NCBI RefSeq assembly: GCF_029981845.1
Contig: NZ_CP104164.1
Location: forward strand, 1,178,001-1,242,000
Source: Candidatus Bandiella numerosa
GTDB taxonomy: Bacteria; Pseudomonadota; Alphaproteobacteria; Rickettsiales; Midichloriaceae
Direction: 5' to 3'
DNA: 64,000 nucleotides
In this document: positions 47,119 through 57,674 of the stretch, piece by piece
How the letters are laid out: each line of letters starts with the position of its first letter
Numbering within the stretch: the stretch's first letter is position 1
Made by a program: the position numbers and the translations under genes
The notes under the pieces: model-generated
The model's input: only the letters and a program-made list of their open reading frames with translations
Told to the model about the DNA's origin: nothing
Database searches by the model: none

Positions 47119-48216
47119 TCACCTTATTTCTATTTCTCCTTGCAAAGCACCAGCATCACGTATTGATTTCAATATACTGATCAAATCTTGTGTTTTTACA
47201 CCAAGTGAATTTAACCCTGATACTAAATCAGCAAGATTGGCAGTAGGTTCTAGCACCTTAAAAGCAGTGCCAGGTTGAGATGGCTGGTTTTTATCGCTAG
47301 TAGGAACAATATCTGACTCAATTTCAAATTCCTCTAATGGCGAAACCTTTACTATTAAATTTTTTTGCGCAATAGCAACTTTACTAATTTTAACATGTTT
47401 TCCAATAACCACAGTACCAGTAGCTTCATCAATTATAATTTTAGCTGTGGTATCTGGTGATATTGTTATATTTTCAATGTCTGCTAATAATCCCACAACG
47501 TTATCTTTATATTCCTCAGGAATTTGTAATACAACTGTACCTGGATCTCTTGCCATTGAGAGAGTATCACTTAGATAGGAGTTAATTGCATTAGCAATAG
47601 ATCTAGCTGTAGTGAGGTCAGGATTATTTAATGATATACTTATTTTAGTCAAGGAATTGAGGTCAAATTCAATTTCTCTTTCAACTGATGCTCCGTTTAT
47701 AATGTATCCAGATGTTAAGATTGGCTTAAAATTATCCTGTCTAGTATCAGCTAATTTACCAATTCCAACTTGCCCTTGCGCCACAGCATAGATTTTACCA
47801 TCAATTCCCATTAAAGGAGTTGCGAGTAATGTACCACCTTTTAAACTTTTAGCATCTCCCAGTGTGCTTAAATTAATAGATATTTTATTCCCAGCTCTAG
47901 AAAAACCTGGCAAGTTTGCTGTCACCATAACTGCAGCAATATTTTTTGTTTTTATAGTGTCACCCCTTGTATTAATTCCTAATTTTTCAAGCAAATTAAC
48001 CAATCCTTTTTGAGTAAATACTGAATTTTTCAAATTATCACCAGTTCCATCTAACCCAGTCACTAAACCATAGCCAACTAAAACATTGTCCCTGATACCC
48101 TCAAAATTAACAATATCTTTAATTCTTGAATCTGAGTTTGAATTAACAGGAAAAACTAGTACAATCCATAAAACAAATACTATATTTAATAACGATATTA
48201 CAATTTTATTTTGCAT
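47119..48216 (-). CDS. flgI: Flagellar P-ring protein FlgI
   Basis: FlgI forms the P-ring in the peptidoglycan layer around the rod. The 365 residues begin with a signal peptide (VISLLNIVFVLWIVLVFPVNSNS). The mature part has the conserved RIKDIVNFEGIRDNVLVGYGLVTGLDGTGD (about 31-60), the VMVTANLPGFSRAGNKI segment and the C-terminal LADLVSGLNSLGVKTQDLISILKSIRDAGALQGEIEIR. Length is normal. It is the first gene of this flagellar run and faces a divergent flavoprotein gene 114 bases away. FlgH (L-ring) is not in this window. Confidence 0.96.
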   Translation of the reverse strand: MQNKIVISLLNIVFVLWIVLVFPVNSNSDSRIKDIVNFEGIRDNVLVGYGLVTGLDGTGDNLKNSVFTQKGLVNLLEKLGINTRGDTIKTKNIAAVMVTANLPGFSRAGNKISINLSTLGDAKSLKGGTLLATPLMGIDGKIYAVAQGQVGIGKLADTRQDNFKPILTSGYIINGASVEREIEFDLNSLTKISISLNNPDLTTARSIANAINSYLSDTLSMARDPGTVVLQIPEEYKDNVVGLLADIENITISPDTTAKIIIDEATGTVVIGKHVKISKVAIAQKNLIVKVSPLEEFEIESDIVPTSDKNQPSQPGTAFKVLEPTANLADLVSGLNSLGVKTQDLISILKSIRDAGALQGEIEIR

Positions 48217-48330
48217 TAAATTTCAGAACACATCCAACTTTGACAATTTAAGCATTATTAATAATAACTATCAAGAAAAATTTATTTATATTTTTGCTAT
48301 TAAATTAAATCATATGCTACGACATTTAAA

Positions 48331-51300
48331 ATGATTGAACTAAACTTTAATATTAAGTTTGAGGACTTATATTCAATATTTGGATTAAGGACAATAGATG
48401 AAAAATTTTTAGACTTCTTAAATACCCAAAACCCAACTCTTATGCACGATTTAGTTGTTGGTAGAGAAAATACCTACATATCATCTGAACTAATACTTCA
48501 TATAGCTCCGCACCTAGAGAATTTTATAATTACTTTGTTTAACCTAAAATACAGTCAGAATAATAGCCTAAATTATCATAAAAAAGCATCTGCTCTATTT
48601 GAGTGTAAAAAAAGATTTATCCAAAGAAAAATTAGTATTGAGCATTATGACGAAAAACGACTAAATGAGTCTGTTTCTATATTATGTAAGGCTGGAATCA
48701 ACTTAGATGATGAATTATCGATAGCAACTCATATTTTAAAATTACAGGAAGATAACAATGAAAAATTACTAGAATTTGCTAAAATATATGTTGCATGGGC
48801 ACTATATAATGAAGAAGGAAGAGAAAAGTATAAAAATGGGATATTATTCAAAATACCTAAAAAATTAAACTTTGATAAATTAATTGAATATTCAGAATCT
48901 AATAACAAAACAAAATGTTTTGACAATAAAGAACTAAGAGATAGAAAAGGTTTTGACCTAACAGATGATACAATAAATCAACATACCGCTATTGTTAATG
49001 CGAATTACTGCTTATACTGCCACAAACAAAATAAAGATTCCTGTTCAAAAGGATTATCTGATAAAATAACTAACGGTATTACTGTAAATTCTCTTGGCGT
49101 GGAATTGAATGGATGCCCACTAAAGGAAAAAATTTCAGAAATGAACTTACTAAAAAAAAAGGGGTTTATCATTGGTGCATTTGCTACTGCAATTATAGAC
49201 AACCCAATGATAGCCGCAACAGGACATAGAATATGTAACGATTGCATGAAATCATGCATTTATCAAAAACAGGAACCAGTTGATATTCCATTAATTGAAA
49301 CTAAAATTTTAGATGATATTTTAAGGCTTGACTATGGATTTGAAATATATAGTTTACTAACAAAATGGAATCCACTAAAATCAGAAGGATATTTACCAAA
49401 AGAATTTAATAATTATAAAGTTTTGGTTGTAGGAATGGGACCGGCAGGTTTTACTCTTTCTCACTACTTAATAAATGAGGGATTTACTATAGTGGGAATT
49501 GACGGATTAAAGATTGAACCAATTCAAAGTGAACTTTCTGGCGTTACACAAGAAGGAACTAGAGTAAATTTTAAACCAATTAAAACCATCTCCGATATTG
49601 AAGAAAAACTTAGTGAAAGGAAGGCCTATGGTTTTGGTGGCGTAGCTGAATATGGAATTACAGTAAGATGGAATAAAAATTATCTGACAATTTTAAGATT
49701 GATGCTTGAACGTAGAGAAAATTTTAGAATGTATGGTAGTATAAGGTTCGGTAGCACAATCAATTACCAATCTGCCAAAAAACTCGGATTCAACCATGTT
49801 GCACTAGCAATTGGCGCAGGAAAGCCAAATATTCCAGATATTCCAAATATTTTATGCAAAGGAGTAAGGAGTGCCTCTGATTTTTTGATGTCATTACAAA
49901 CTCTTGGTGCTTCAAGAAAAAGTAGCTTGGCTAATTTACAAATTAGGCTCCCTATTGTTGTTATAGGTGGCGGATTAACCTCAATAGACACGGCAACAGA
50001 AAGCCTTGCCTATTACCCAATAATGGTAGAAAAATTCTTAGCTCAATACGAAAGATTAGGAAATAACTTCCTTAAAACTTTAGATGATGAAGAATTAGAA
50101 GTTGCTTTGGAATTTATTGAGCATGCAAAAGAATTAAAAGCTAATCCTAAAGACAGACTTTTTTTATTGAAGAAATGGGGTGGAGTGAAAATTATATATC
50201 GAAAAAAATTTGAAGAGTCTCCTGCATATAGATTGAATCATGAGGAGATTGCTAAGGCATTTGAAGAAGGGATAGAGTTTATAGATAACACATGCCCATT
50301 AGAAGTTATTTTAGATAAATTTAGCCACTGTAAAGAAATTATCTGCAATAACAAGACTATTCAAGCTAAAACAATATTAATTGCTACAGGCACATCACCT
50401 AACACAACCTTAGCCAGGGAGGAACCCGAGCATTTTAAGTTAAACGGCAAGTATTTTTCTATGATTAAAAATGGCGAGGATCCAACTTTTTTCATAAATA
50501 TGGAAAATAATTTTAGTATTAGCATATTAGGTGATTCACATCCAAAATATTCTGGTAGCGTAGTAAAGGCTATGGCAAGTGCAAAGGACAGTTATAAATT
50601 AATTGCTAAAGAAATTTTTAAATATAATAAAAAGAATGAGCTTCAAAGTAGTAAGTTTTTTGAAAAATTGAATAATCAGCTGATTTCTAAAGTCATTAAA
50701 GTAGATAGATTAACCAAAAATGTTGTTGAAATTTTTATCAAATCTCCATTAGCTGTAAACGAATTTCAACCTGGGCAGTTTTATAGGCTACAAAACTACG
50801 AATCAAATGCAAAAATTAGCAATGGCTATCTAAGGACCATTGAACCATTGGCATTAACTGGAGCTTTTGTTGATAAAATTCAGGGTATTATTTCATTAAT
50901 AGTTCTTGAAATGGGGGGGTCCTCAAATTTTTGCCAAGATTTAAAACCTGGTGAAACTATTAGTCTAATGGGCCCAACTGGCTCTCCAACCTATATACCT
51001 AAAAATGAGAATGTATTATTAATCGGCGGAGGGTTAGGCAATGCAGTCCTGTTTTCTATAGGTAGGGCATTAATAGACAATGGATGCCATGTTTTGTATT
51101 TTGCAGGGTATAAAAAAAGAACAGATGTATTCAAACCACAAGAAATAGAAAAGGCTGCAAATCAGGTTATTTGGTGTTGTGATGAATCAAAATTAAACTT
51201 ATCAAATAATGCAAACCAATCTTTTCATGGTAATATTATAGAAGCTTTAGAGAATTATGATACAAACTTTAGCAATGAGTTGAAATTGAAAAATTTTAAC

Positions 51301-51609
51301 AGAATGATTACGATAGGCTCTGATTCAATGATGAAAGCGGTTTCATATGCTATTCAAAATGATCTGAAAAATCTCTTTGATCCAAATATTAAGTCCTTTG
51401 CATCAGTTAATTCTTCTATGCAATGTATGATGAAAGAGATTTGCGCTCAATGCTTACAAAAACACATAAATCCTAAAACTAAGGAAGTTAGTTATGTATA
51501 TAGTTGCTTTAATCAGGATCAAAATTTAAAGCATGTAGATTTCGAACATCTTTCATGCAGATTAAAACAGAACAGTTTGTTGGAAAAAGTTACTAGCAAA
51601 TTAACCTGA
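48331..51609 (+). CDS. GltD/NfnB-like and PyrK/NfnA-like fused flavoprotein oxidoreductase
   Basis: This 1092-residue protein fuses modules of flavin-based electron transfer. Residues 1-200 are helical and unknown. Residues 227-309 carry Fe-S cysteines in the GltD pattern (C227, C230, C238, C262; C302, C305, C309 in TGHRICNDCMKSC). A GltD-type FAD/NAD(P) domain follows (VVGMGPAGF at 366-374; VVIGGGLTSIDTA). Residues from about 780 form a PyrK-type FAD/NAD domain (FQPGQFYRLQ; LLIGGGLGNAV), ending with [2Fe-2S] ligands C1032, C1038, C1041, C1059. The module set matches NfnAB (NADH-dependent ferredoxin:NADP oxidoreductase) in one chain; the actual reaction is not proven. It stands alone on the plus strand. 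Confidence 0.85.
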   Translation: MIELNFNIKFEDLYSIFGLRTIDEKFLDFLNTQNPTLMHDLVVGRENTYISSELILHIAPHLENFIITLFNLKYSQNNSLNYHKKASALFECKKRFIQRKISIEHYDEKRLNESVSILCKAGINLDDELSIATHILKLQEDNNEKLLEFAKIYVAWALYNEEGREKYKNGILFKIPKKLNFDKLIEYSESNNKTKCFDNKELRDRKGFDLTDDTINQHTAIVNANYCLYCHKQNKDSCSKGLSDKITNGITVNSLGVELNGCPLKEKISEMNLLKKKGFIIGAFATAIIDNPMIAATGHRICNDCMKSCIYQKQEPVDIPLIETKILDDILRLDYGFEIYSLLTKWNPLKSEGYLPKEFNNYKVLVVGMGPAGFTLSHYLINEGFTIVGIDGLKIEPIQSELSGVTQEGTRVNFKPIKTISDIEEKLSERKAYGFGGVAEYGITVRWNKNYLTILRLMLERRENFRMYGSIRFGSTINYQSAKKLGFNHVALAIGAGKPNIPDIPNILCKGVRSASDFLMSLQTLGASRKSSLANLQIRLPIVVIGGGLTSIDTATESLAYYPIMVEKFLAQYERLGNNFLKTLDDEELEVALEFIEHAKELKANPKDRLFLLKKWGGVKIIYRKKFEESPAYRLNHEEIAKAFEEGIEFIDNTCPLEVILDKFSHCKEIICNNKTIQAKTILIATGTSPNTTLAREEPEHFKLNGKYFSMIKNGEDPTFFINMENNFSISILGDSHPKYSGSVVKAMASAKDSYKLIAKEIFKYNKKNELQSSKFFEKLNNQLISKVIKVDRLTKNVVEIFIKSPLAVNEFQPGQFYRLQNYESNAKISNGYLRTIEPLALTGAFVDKIQGIISLIVLEMGGSSNFCQDLKPGETISLMGPTGSPTYIPKNENVLLIGGGLGNAVLFSIGRALIDNGCHVLYFAGYKKRTDVFKPQEIEKAANQVIWCCDESKLNLSNNANQSFHGNIIEALENYDTNFSNELKLKNFNRMITIGSDSMMKAVSYAIQNDLKNLFDPNIKSFASVNSSMQCMMKEICAQCLQKHINPKTKEVSYVYSCFNQDQNLKHVDFEHLSCRLKQNSLLEKVTSKLT

Positions 51610-51780
51610 GGGGTATAAAAACCCCACAAATTAATTTTTCCCAACAGATAATCTCTCCTTATCCAATTACAATTATACGTATGAATTGTTACAATTATGT
51701 TACAAAAACAAAATATTTTTAAAATACATATTAGGATATTCTAAATGGTTGAAGAGTTACGTAGCAAAATAAAAAATAAT

Positions 51781-53187
51781 TCAGTCTTTTTTATTTCTTA
51801 AGAAAGTTGGTATCTCAAATATACTACTAGTTGATTTTATTTTTTTTGGTTCTTCTTTTGCTAAATCATCTTCAACTGTTGATAAATCATGATCCCTCAC
51901 TTTCTCTTTTTGTTGTATATGATCAATATCATCTCTATTATTATTAGTTAAGGTGAAATAGAAAGAATTTTGCTTTGGCTCTAATACCTCTTTTTTTTGT
52001 GCATGAAATGAAAGCTTATCTTCATTAAAATTTTTATTTATAAATTCTTCTTTTGTCTCAGCTAATATTTCTTTTTCTATAATTTTTTCTTCAATCTGCC
52101 CCTCTTTAACATCATTTTCTTTTATTGCATTTCTTTCAGTAATGCTGTCAATACTTATAGATTTAGAAAGCGTGATATCACCAAAATTATTTATTAATTT
52201 ATTATCTATTATTTTTTGAGTCTTTACATCAATTCCAGTTGCTACCACAGAAACTCTTAATTTCCCTTCCAAATCAGCATCAAACGCAGAACCAAAAATT
52301 ATATTTGCATTAGGATCAACTTCTTCTTTAATTCTATTCGCTGCTTCATCCACCTCAAACAATGTCATATCCATACCACCAGTAATGTTAATCAACACCC
52401 CTCTTGCTCCTTTCATCGATGAGTGATCAAGCAATGGATTGGATATAGCTGCTTCTGAAGCTTTAATAGCCCTATTTTCTCCTTCTGCTTCACCCGTCCC
52501 CATCATAGCTTTTCCTTTCTCATTCATTACCGCATGAATATCAGCGAAATCCAAGTTAATTAGACCAGGCTTAGTTATTAAATCCGTTATACCCTTCACA
52601 CCTGCATGCAATACTTCATCCGCCATTTTAAATGCATCGGCAAAAGTAGTTTTTTCATTTGCTAGTCTAAAAAGATTTTGATTAGGTATTATAATAAGAG
52701 TATCAACAAATTTCTGCAATTCATCTAGACCTTCTTCAGCTGTTTTCATCCTTCTTGCACCTTCAAAATGGAATGGCTTAGTAACAACTCCTACAGTTAA
52801 AATATTCCTTTCTTTGGCAATTTTTGCAACTATAGGAGCTCCACCTGTTCCAGTTCCGCCTCCCATCCCTGCTGTGATAAAAATAAGATTATATCTGTCT
52901 AATGCTTCGATAATTTCATTTGTTGATTCTTCCGCCGCTATAGCTCCAACTTTTGGATCTGATCCTGCACCTAAACCTTTTGTAGATGTTATTCCAAATT
53001 TAATTTTATTAATTGCTAAAGAATTATCTAGAGCTTGAGCATCAGTATTAGCAACAAAAAAATCAACACCTTCTAGATTAGATGATATCATATTATTAAC
53101 GGCATTTACGCCTCCTCCTCCTACCCCAAAAACAGCGATTTTTGGAGATAAATCCTTTTCAATTGGAATGCTTATTTTTAAACTCAT
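51781..53187 (-). CDS. ftsZ: Cell division protein FtsZ
   Basis: FtsZ is the tubulin-like GTPase of the division ring. The 468 residues have the GTP loop [12 protein letters not shown] (107-118), NTDAQAL near 48-54 and the T7-loop [12 protein letters not shown] long variable linker (about 330-450) follows, rich in Glu and Lys, and the tail [13 protein letters not shown] is the conserved peptide that binds FtsA. The upstream 190 bases separate it from midA. It is not clustered with ftsQA (26278-28229), unlike the common arrangement. Confidence 0.98.
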   Translation of the reverse strand: MSLKISIPIEKDLSPKIAVFGVGGGGVNAVNNMISSNLEGVDFFVANTDAQALDNSLAINKIKFGITSTKGLGAGSDPKVGAIAAEESTNEIIEALDRYNLIFITAGMGGGTGTGGAPIVAKIAKERNILTVGVVTKPFHFEGARRMKTAEEGLDELQKFVDTLIIIPNQNLFRLANEKTTFADAFKMADEVLHAGVKGITDLITKPGLINLDFADIHAVMNEKGKAMMGTGEAEGENRAIKASEAAISNPLLDHSSMKGARGVLINITGGMDMTLFEVDEAANRIKEEVDPNANIIFGSAFDADLEGKLRVSVVATGIDVKTQKIIDNKLINNFGDITLSKSISIDSITERNAIKENDVKEGQIEEKIIEKEILAETKEEFINKNFNEDKLSFHAQKKEVLEPKQNSFYFTLTNNNRDDIDHIQQKEKVRDHDLSTVEDDLAKEEPKKIKSTSSIFEIPTFLRNKKD

Positions 53188-53337
53188 TTTAGCTCTATTA
53201 ATGATTCAAGAAAGTTTATTGTCGGTCTTTTTAAACTGCAAAATAATACATTAGGCACTTATTTGCAATTGTTTCTTATTATAACATAATTTTTTATATA
53301 ATGAAATTTTCATAAAAATATAAAAAGTTATTGCTTT

Positions 53338-53377
53338 ATACCAATCGCTTAAAATAACTTGATAGATAAATTGGTAT
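53338..53377. repeat. Inverted repeat between midA and ftsZ
   Basis: ATACCAAT (53338-53345) and ATTGGTAT (53370-53377) form an 8-base inverted repeat with a 24-base loop, touching the midA stop. There is no T-run, so it is not a standard terminator. Related ATACCAA cores occur in other gaps of the window. Confidence 0.3.
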
Positions 53378-54399
53378 TATATCGTAATTAATACTTTAAA
53401 CAAACTTCCCATCTCCTCATCTGAGATTAATTTATTTAACTGATAATCAATTTTTTCTCTAGATGCACCATACTTTACTAACATCTTGGCCCTCTCTAAA
53501 ATACCATACTGCAATAAAAAATCTGATTGATTCATTATATTAGATATAATATTGTTTTTTTTAAAATTATTTTGTAACTCTGTAAAATCAACCAACGAAG
53601 TTACGTCCGATTCACCTATCTTATCAAACAATCCAATTTTTTTATGACCCATAACTGCTTGCAAAGTACTTTTATTCGGAGATTTTAAATATCCATAATC
53701 AATGATCAGCGCTAATCCCTTACCATCAGAAATTTTTCTTGATACCTTATTAATATAATTACTTCTATGCTCTGATAGTTCAATCAGTTGATTGTTACCA
53801 AATTTATCTATACCCACCACATTAGAGACATCACTCACCAAACCAAAAGTAAAATTATTTTTTTCATTTAAAGAAATAACTACTTCATATATTTTATCTT
53901 CCTTTAACAAATACTGCTTCACAAGAAGAGCGTCAAAAAATTCATTAGCAACTATAAAAAATTTTTTACCTTCCAATTTCTCTAAATCTTTATACCAGTT
54001 AATTTGAAAATTATTAAAATTTTTCAGAGTATTTTTTTGCGCTTGTTGCAATTTATCACTTGTTTCAATTAAAGCTACTTCACTTATATCATTGTATATA
54101 TCTTTAAAATTTTGAATTGTTCTCAAAATATCCCTCATCATTGTCCCATTTCCAGGACCTAATTCCACTAAAGTAAATGGAGCATTCACTTTTTGATACC
54201 ATATTTCAGACAAATAAATTGCTATAATCTCACCAAACATTTGACTTATTTCAGGAGCAGTTATGAAATCACCATGCTGACCAATGGAATCAAAATTTGA
54301 ATAATAATAGCTAGATGCAATCTGCGTAAATTTATCAATGCTTAGCGGTCCATTGATATTTATAATATTTTTAATGTGGCTATTAATATTTTGCACCAT
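53377..54399 (-). CDS. SAM-dependent methyltransferase MidA/NDUFAF7 family
   Basis: This 340-residue protein belongs to the MidA family (DUF185); the mitochondrial relative NDUFAF7 methylates an arginine of complex I subunit NDUFS2. Visible parts are [18 protein letters not shown] (about 42-59), the SAM loop [16 protein letters not shown] (about 78-93), and [11 protein letters not shown] near 230. Complex I genes occur in this window, so a similar assembly role is plausible but inferred. It overlaps the Hda-like gene by 17 bases, which supports co-transcription. Confidence 0.92.
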   Translation of the reverse strand: MVQNINSHIKNIININGPLSIDKFTQIASSYYYSNFDSIGQHGDFITAPEISQMFGEIIAIYLSEIWYQKVNAPFTLVELGPGNGTMMRDILRTIQNFKDIYNDISEVALIETSDKLQQAQKNTLKNFNNFQINWYKDLEKLEGKKFFIVANEFFDALLVKQYLLKEDKIYEVVISLNEKNNFTFGLVSDVSNVVGIDKFGNNQLIELSEHRSNYINKVSRKISDGKGLALIIDYGYLKSPNKSTLQAVMGHKKIGLFDKIGESDVTSLVDFTELQNNFKKNNIISNIMNQSDFLLQYGILERAKMLVKYGASREKIDYQLNKLISDEEMGSLFKVLITI

Positions 54400-55030
54400 C
54401 TAGGGGTATAATATTTTTAAACACTTCTTGTATGAATTGTAGCGTAATTTTCCTTTTTCTTATAATCGATTGTTTATCTATTATATTCACTACTTCATCA
54501 ATAGATTTATATCTTCTCTCTATATTTTGATAAATTGACTCAATTATTTCCTCAGATATTGATATTTGCTTTTGTCTAAAAAATTTCTCAATTAATAATT
54601 TTGCCAGCCTCTCATCTGGTTCCTTTAATACAACCTTATAAATCGATTTAATCCTAGAATTTAAATCTTTAAGATTAAAACTCGGATACTTTGAACATGT
54701 TAATAACAGAGAAAGCGATTTTTCTTGAGCAAAATTAATAATATTAATCAAAGTACTATCATTATAGTTTTCTACATTATCAACTATAATCCTTTCATTA
54801 TCATCCAAATCATCAAGACCATTTATAAATATTGCGCCAGTATTTTTCTCCCATAATTTTGCCAACAGTGTCTTGCCAGATTTTTCAGAACCAATTATCA
54901 AAATTCTGTTATTTTGCCACATATCCCAGTTGTTAATAGCATTATAAGCCTCAATATTAGAGAAGGAGGTAATAAAATCGTCATCACAATTATCTTTATA
55001 GGTACTTTCTAATTCTAATATTTTTTGCAT
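54383..55030 (-). CDS. DnaA-related ATPase (Hda/DnaA-like)
   Basis: This 215-residue AAA+ protein has the DnaA ATPase core without the DnaA DNA-binding domain IV. It has the start [22 protein letters not shown], similar to the DnaA/Hda N-terminal box, Walker A GSEKSGKT (47-54), Walker B-like IIVDNVEN (81-88), sensor LLLTCSKYP, and the helical lid ([18 protein letters not shown]). In Alphaproteobacteria HdaA promotes ATP hydrolysis by DnaA with the beta clamp. A clamp-binding motif near the N-terminus is not obvious, so the precise role is uncertain. It overlaps midA. Confidence 0.82.
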   Translation of the reverse strand: MQKILELESTYKDNCDDDFITSFSNIEAYNAINNWDMWQNNRILIIGSEKSGKTLLAKLWEKNTGAIFINGLDDLDDNERIIVDNVENYNDSTLINIINFAQEKSLSLLLTCSKYPSFNLKDLNSRIKSIYKVVLKEPDERLAKLLIEKFFRQKQISISEEIIESIYQNIERRYKSIDEVVNIIDKQSIIRKRKITLQFIQEVFKNIIPLDGAKY

Positions 55031-55031
55031 T

Positions 55032-55937
55032 TTAAAAAAACTGTAAAAAAAATGGTATATACAATGTCGCTATAATAGTACTTACCAATAATGCAATCGC
55101 TGCTTTCTCAGGAAATTTGTTATATAAATTACACGTTATAATGCAATCTATTCCTGGTGGTAAAGCAGATAAAATGAAAAACATTTTATGCATCTCATTG
55201 TTATAAATATGGAAGACGAATTTATCTAATAAAATAAATGACAAGTATAATAACGGCGACACAATGATTTTTGAGATTGAAAAAATACTTATAAATTTGA
55301 TTCCTCCTTCCAATTTTACTTTACTCAAACTTAAACCAAAAACCATCATCCCTAAAACCAAATATGCTGCCCTCATTTGAAAAAATAAATTATTAAAACC
55401 ATCGAACAACCTTATATCACTTAAATTTGCCACTAACCCTATTGCAAATCCATAAATTGGTGGCAACTTTAAAAGGAGTAGAACCCTTTTTTTAGCAGAA
55501 TCAATATTATTTGAGATTGTGTAATTTCCTATGGTATAGACATACAACACAAAACCTATAGTTGATAACATAAAAATTCTGACATACTCCTGATCAAAGA
55601 CCAACATAGCTATTGATAATCCTAAGCTACTTGTATTAGCGCTCCCAGCGGCGTAACTGATAATTCTCTCTCTACCATCATCAAAAAATTTAGATCCAAT
55701 AAAGAGCGCTATTTTACCAAGAATAAAAGAAAATGCTAAATACATTGCCGGCAATAGAGCATACTTAGCTTCAAGCTCAGTATTAAGTGCCACATCAAAA
55801 AAGATTACAGGCATAATAAAATGAAACATGATTTTGCTGAGAGATTTAGTATCTATTTCATGTAATTTTCCAGCTATATAGCCTTGAACAGCTATAATAT
55901 AGAGTGGTAAAATTTTAGATATTAAACTAATAAACAT
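55032..55937 (-). CDS. AEC-family transporter (auxin efflux carrier type)
   Basis: This 301-residue membrane protein has about ten helices in two groups, the AEC pattern. Conserved elements are [19 protein letters not shown] (about 35-53), [17 protein letters not shown] (about 95-111) and [20 protein letters not shown]. Members export malonate, malate or other acids, but the substrate here is unknown. It lies 1 base from the Hda-like gene and 3 bases from the fliX homologue, so it is part of a tight run. Confidence 0.85.
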   Translation of the reverse strand: MFISLISKILPLYIIAVQGYIAGKLHEIDTKSLSKIMFHFIMPVIFFDVALNTELEAKYALLPAMYLAFSFILGKIALFIGSKFFDDGRERIISYAAGSANTSSLGLSIAMLVFDQEYVRIFMLSTIGFVLYVYTIGNYTISNNIDSAKKRVLLLLKLPPIYGFAIGLVANLSDIRLFDGFNNLFFQMRAAYLVLGMMVFGLSLSKVKLEGGIKFISIFSISKIIVSPLLYLSFILLDKFVFHIYNNEMHKMFFILSALPPGIDCIITCNLYNKFPEKAAIALLVSTIIATLYIPFFLQFF

Positions 55938-55940
55938 ATC

Positions 55941-56351
55941 CTATATTATACCTCTCTTAGCTAACTCTACATTTGCTAAAGTTTCGATTTCTTGAATTAT
56001 ATCTGAAAGCTTCTTGTCAGTACAACCTATATCGCACATTTTAAGATTTTTTTTAATTTCATACAATTCTTTCAATGACGGCTTAGAAAACAACATAGAT
56101 TTTCTATACTCAGACAATAGATGCAATAAGTTGTTACCGTAATTATAATTTTTCTCTTTATCTGAATCCTTGGAGCTAGTTTGTAAAAAGTATAAATTTT
56201 CTGTATTAATCTCTTGATTGCAACTTATTTTATTAGATGTTTTTGTTGAATCATTTAAACTAAACGCTCTCTTGTCTTTATCCTTTTTTTTATCAACGTT
56301 TCTAACTCCATGTATCTTACCTACGCTGATTGGATTTATACCACTAGACAT
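55941..56351 (-). CDS. fliX: FliX-like flagellar assembly regulator
   Basis: FliX in Caulobacter links early flagellar assembly to class III/IV gene activation with FlbD. The 136 residues match its length. The N-terminal half is low complexity (GVRNVDKKKDKDK). The C-terminal half carries the FliX pattern: LLHLLSEYRKSM, then LKELYEIKKNLKM and DKKLSDIIQEIETLANVELAKRG (residues 112-134), close to the Caulobacter LDEIETRAAVEMAKL. The family match is based on this motif and helix pattern; sequence identity elsewhere is low. It lies far from the flgI-fliW block. Confidence 0.7.
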   Translation of the reverse strand: MSSGINPISVGKIHGVRNVDKKKDKDKRAFSLNDSTKTSNKISCNQEINTENLYFLQTSSKDSDKEKNYNYGNNLLHLLSEYRKSMLFSKPSLKELYEIKKNLKMCDIGCTDKKLSDIIQEIETLANVELAKRGII

Positions 56352-56444
56352 TATATACCTTTTTCTACGATTATATCCTAATCACTAAGCAAGTTCATCA
56401 TAATAGTGATTTTTTGTATAATCAATATTCTATCAAGATAATAA

Positions 56445-56834
56445 TTATATTTTTAAAACCTCATTAAATACAGTAGGCAAAGCAGTAAAAATATCACCCT
56501 TAAAGATTACTTTTAAAAATAATTTTTCTATTTCTTCTTTTTTTTGTATATTCAGTAATTCCTTATACTGTGATAATAAAATTATAGGAATTGAATCAAA
56601 ATCACTATTTTTTCTAATTTTCATTGCTAAATTTATACCATCAATTTCAGGCATTTGATAATCTAATAATATAACTGAGACGTCTTTCTTCAAATCGGCT
56701 AATATTTCCAGCATTTCACCTGGATGATTAAATACCTTATAATCACAACCCAATCTTTCAAACAGCTTTATCAATGTATTAATAAAATATGGATTATCAT
56801 CTATAGCAAAAACTGTTTTTACTATTTTATTCAT
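56445..56834 (-). CDS. Single-domain response regulator (CheY-like)
   Basis: This 129-residue protein is a receiver domain without output domain. Acidic pocket D12-D13, phospho-acceptor D58 in ILLDYQMPEIDG, the switch Thr/Ser is S88 in IILLSQY, and the conserved lysine is K112 in VIFKGD. A strong Shine-Dalgarno (AGGAGA) precedes the start. No histidine kinase or CheA is next to it. Its position beside fliX suggests a motility or cell-cycle role, but the partner is unknown. Confidence 0.88.
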   Translation of the reverse strand: MNKIVKTVFAIDDNPYFINTLIKLFERLGCDYKVFNHPGEMLEILADLKKDVSVILLDYQMPEIDGINLAMKIRKNSDFDSIPIILLSQYKELLNIQKKEEIEKLFLKVIFKGDIFTALPTVFNEVLKI

Positions 56835-57152
56835 TTAAATCTCCTTTTGCACTCACTATCACACTATTAAAACTTAAATAGATATGGGATTGTATAATAT
56901 AATTGATTATAAATAAACTACCAAAATCAAAAATGTATATGTTAATGAAATATCATGGATTAAAGCATGGTTATTAAGTATAATATTTATATTTAAGGGA
57001 CGTAGATAAATTTACATAATATATAAAATATTATAGCAATCTCCTATTTAAATTTCTAAATTATTATTAAAAACCCCTTGTTCTAACAACACCCTGAAAA
57101 ATTGATAATATACAGGCTCACTTCATTACTTAGTGAGTATAGTAGAATTGAA
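56835..57152. other. Non-coding gap between the receiver gene and ssb
   Basis: This 318-base AT-rich stretch has no credible gene. A small hairpin (CTCACT/AGTGAG, near 57118-57138) lies just after ssb on the minus strand and may be a weak terminator. The leader of the receiver gene with its Shine-Dalgarno is at the left end. I see nothing else. Confidence 0.6.
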
Positions 57153-57611
57153 TTAAAAAGGAATTTCATCCTTAATATTATCTGGGTCAAATTCTTCATA
57201 TTTTGACTCTTGATTATTATTTTCAAAATGATTTTCGTTATGTCGTGAATCACCACCTTTAGAGTCAAGCAAAGTTAGTGTACTATTATATTGAGTCAGC
57301 ACTACCTCTGTAGTATATTTTTTTATGCCCTCTTTATCCATATACTCCCTGGTCTGCAACTTACCCTCTATGTATACTTTACTTCCTTTATTGACATAAT
57401 TTTTAACAATATTTACAAGCCCAGGTGCAAAAACCACAACCCTATGCCAATCTGTTTTTTCCCTTTGTTCTCCAGAATTTTTATCCTTCCACCTTTCGCT
57501 CGTAGCAATTGAAAAATTTGCGATTTCACTACCACCACCTTGAGAAACCCTAATTTCTGGTTGATTTCCGACGTTTCCCACTAATATTACTTTATTTACA
57601 CTACCAGACAT
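57153..57611 (-). CDS. ssb: Single-stranded DNA-binding protein
   Basis: SSB protects single-stranded DNA in replication and repair. The 152 residues start MSGSVNKVILVGNVGNQPEIR (1-21), followed by the OB-fold with FSIATSERWKDKNSGEQREKTDWHRVVVFAPG. The linker is Asn/Glu-rich and the acidic tail ends DEIPF, the usual interaction tip for repair proteins. Length is typical for Alphaproteobacteria. Confidence 0.97.
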   Translation of the reverse strand: MSGSVNKVILVGNVGNQPEIRVSQGGGSEIANFSIATSERWKDKNSGEQREKTDWHRVVVFAPGLVNIVKNYVNKGSKVYIEGKLQTREYMDKEGIKKYTTEVVLTQYNSTLTLLDSKGGDSRHNENHFENNNQESKYEEFDPDNIKDEIPF

Positions 57612-57674
57612 ATATATTTAACACCATAAAAAAACATAAGCGCAACTAGTGCGCAATATGATAATAACCAAATA

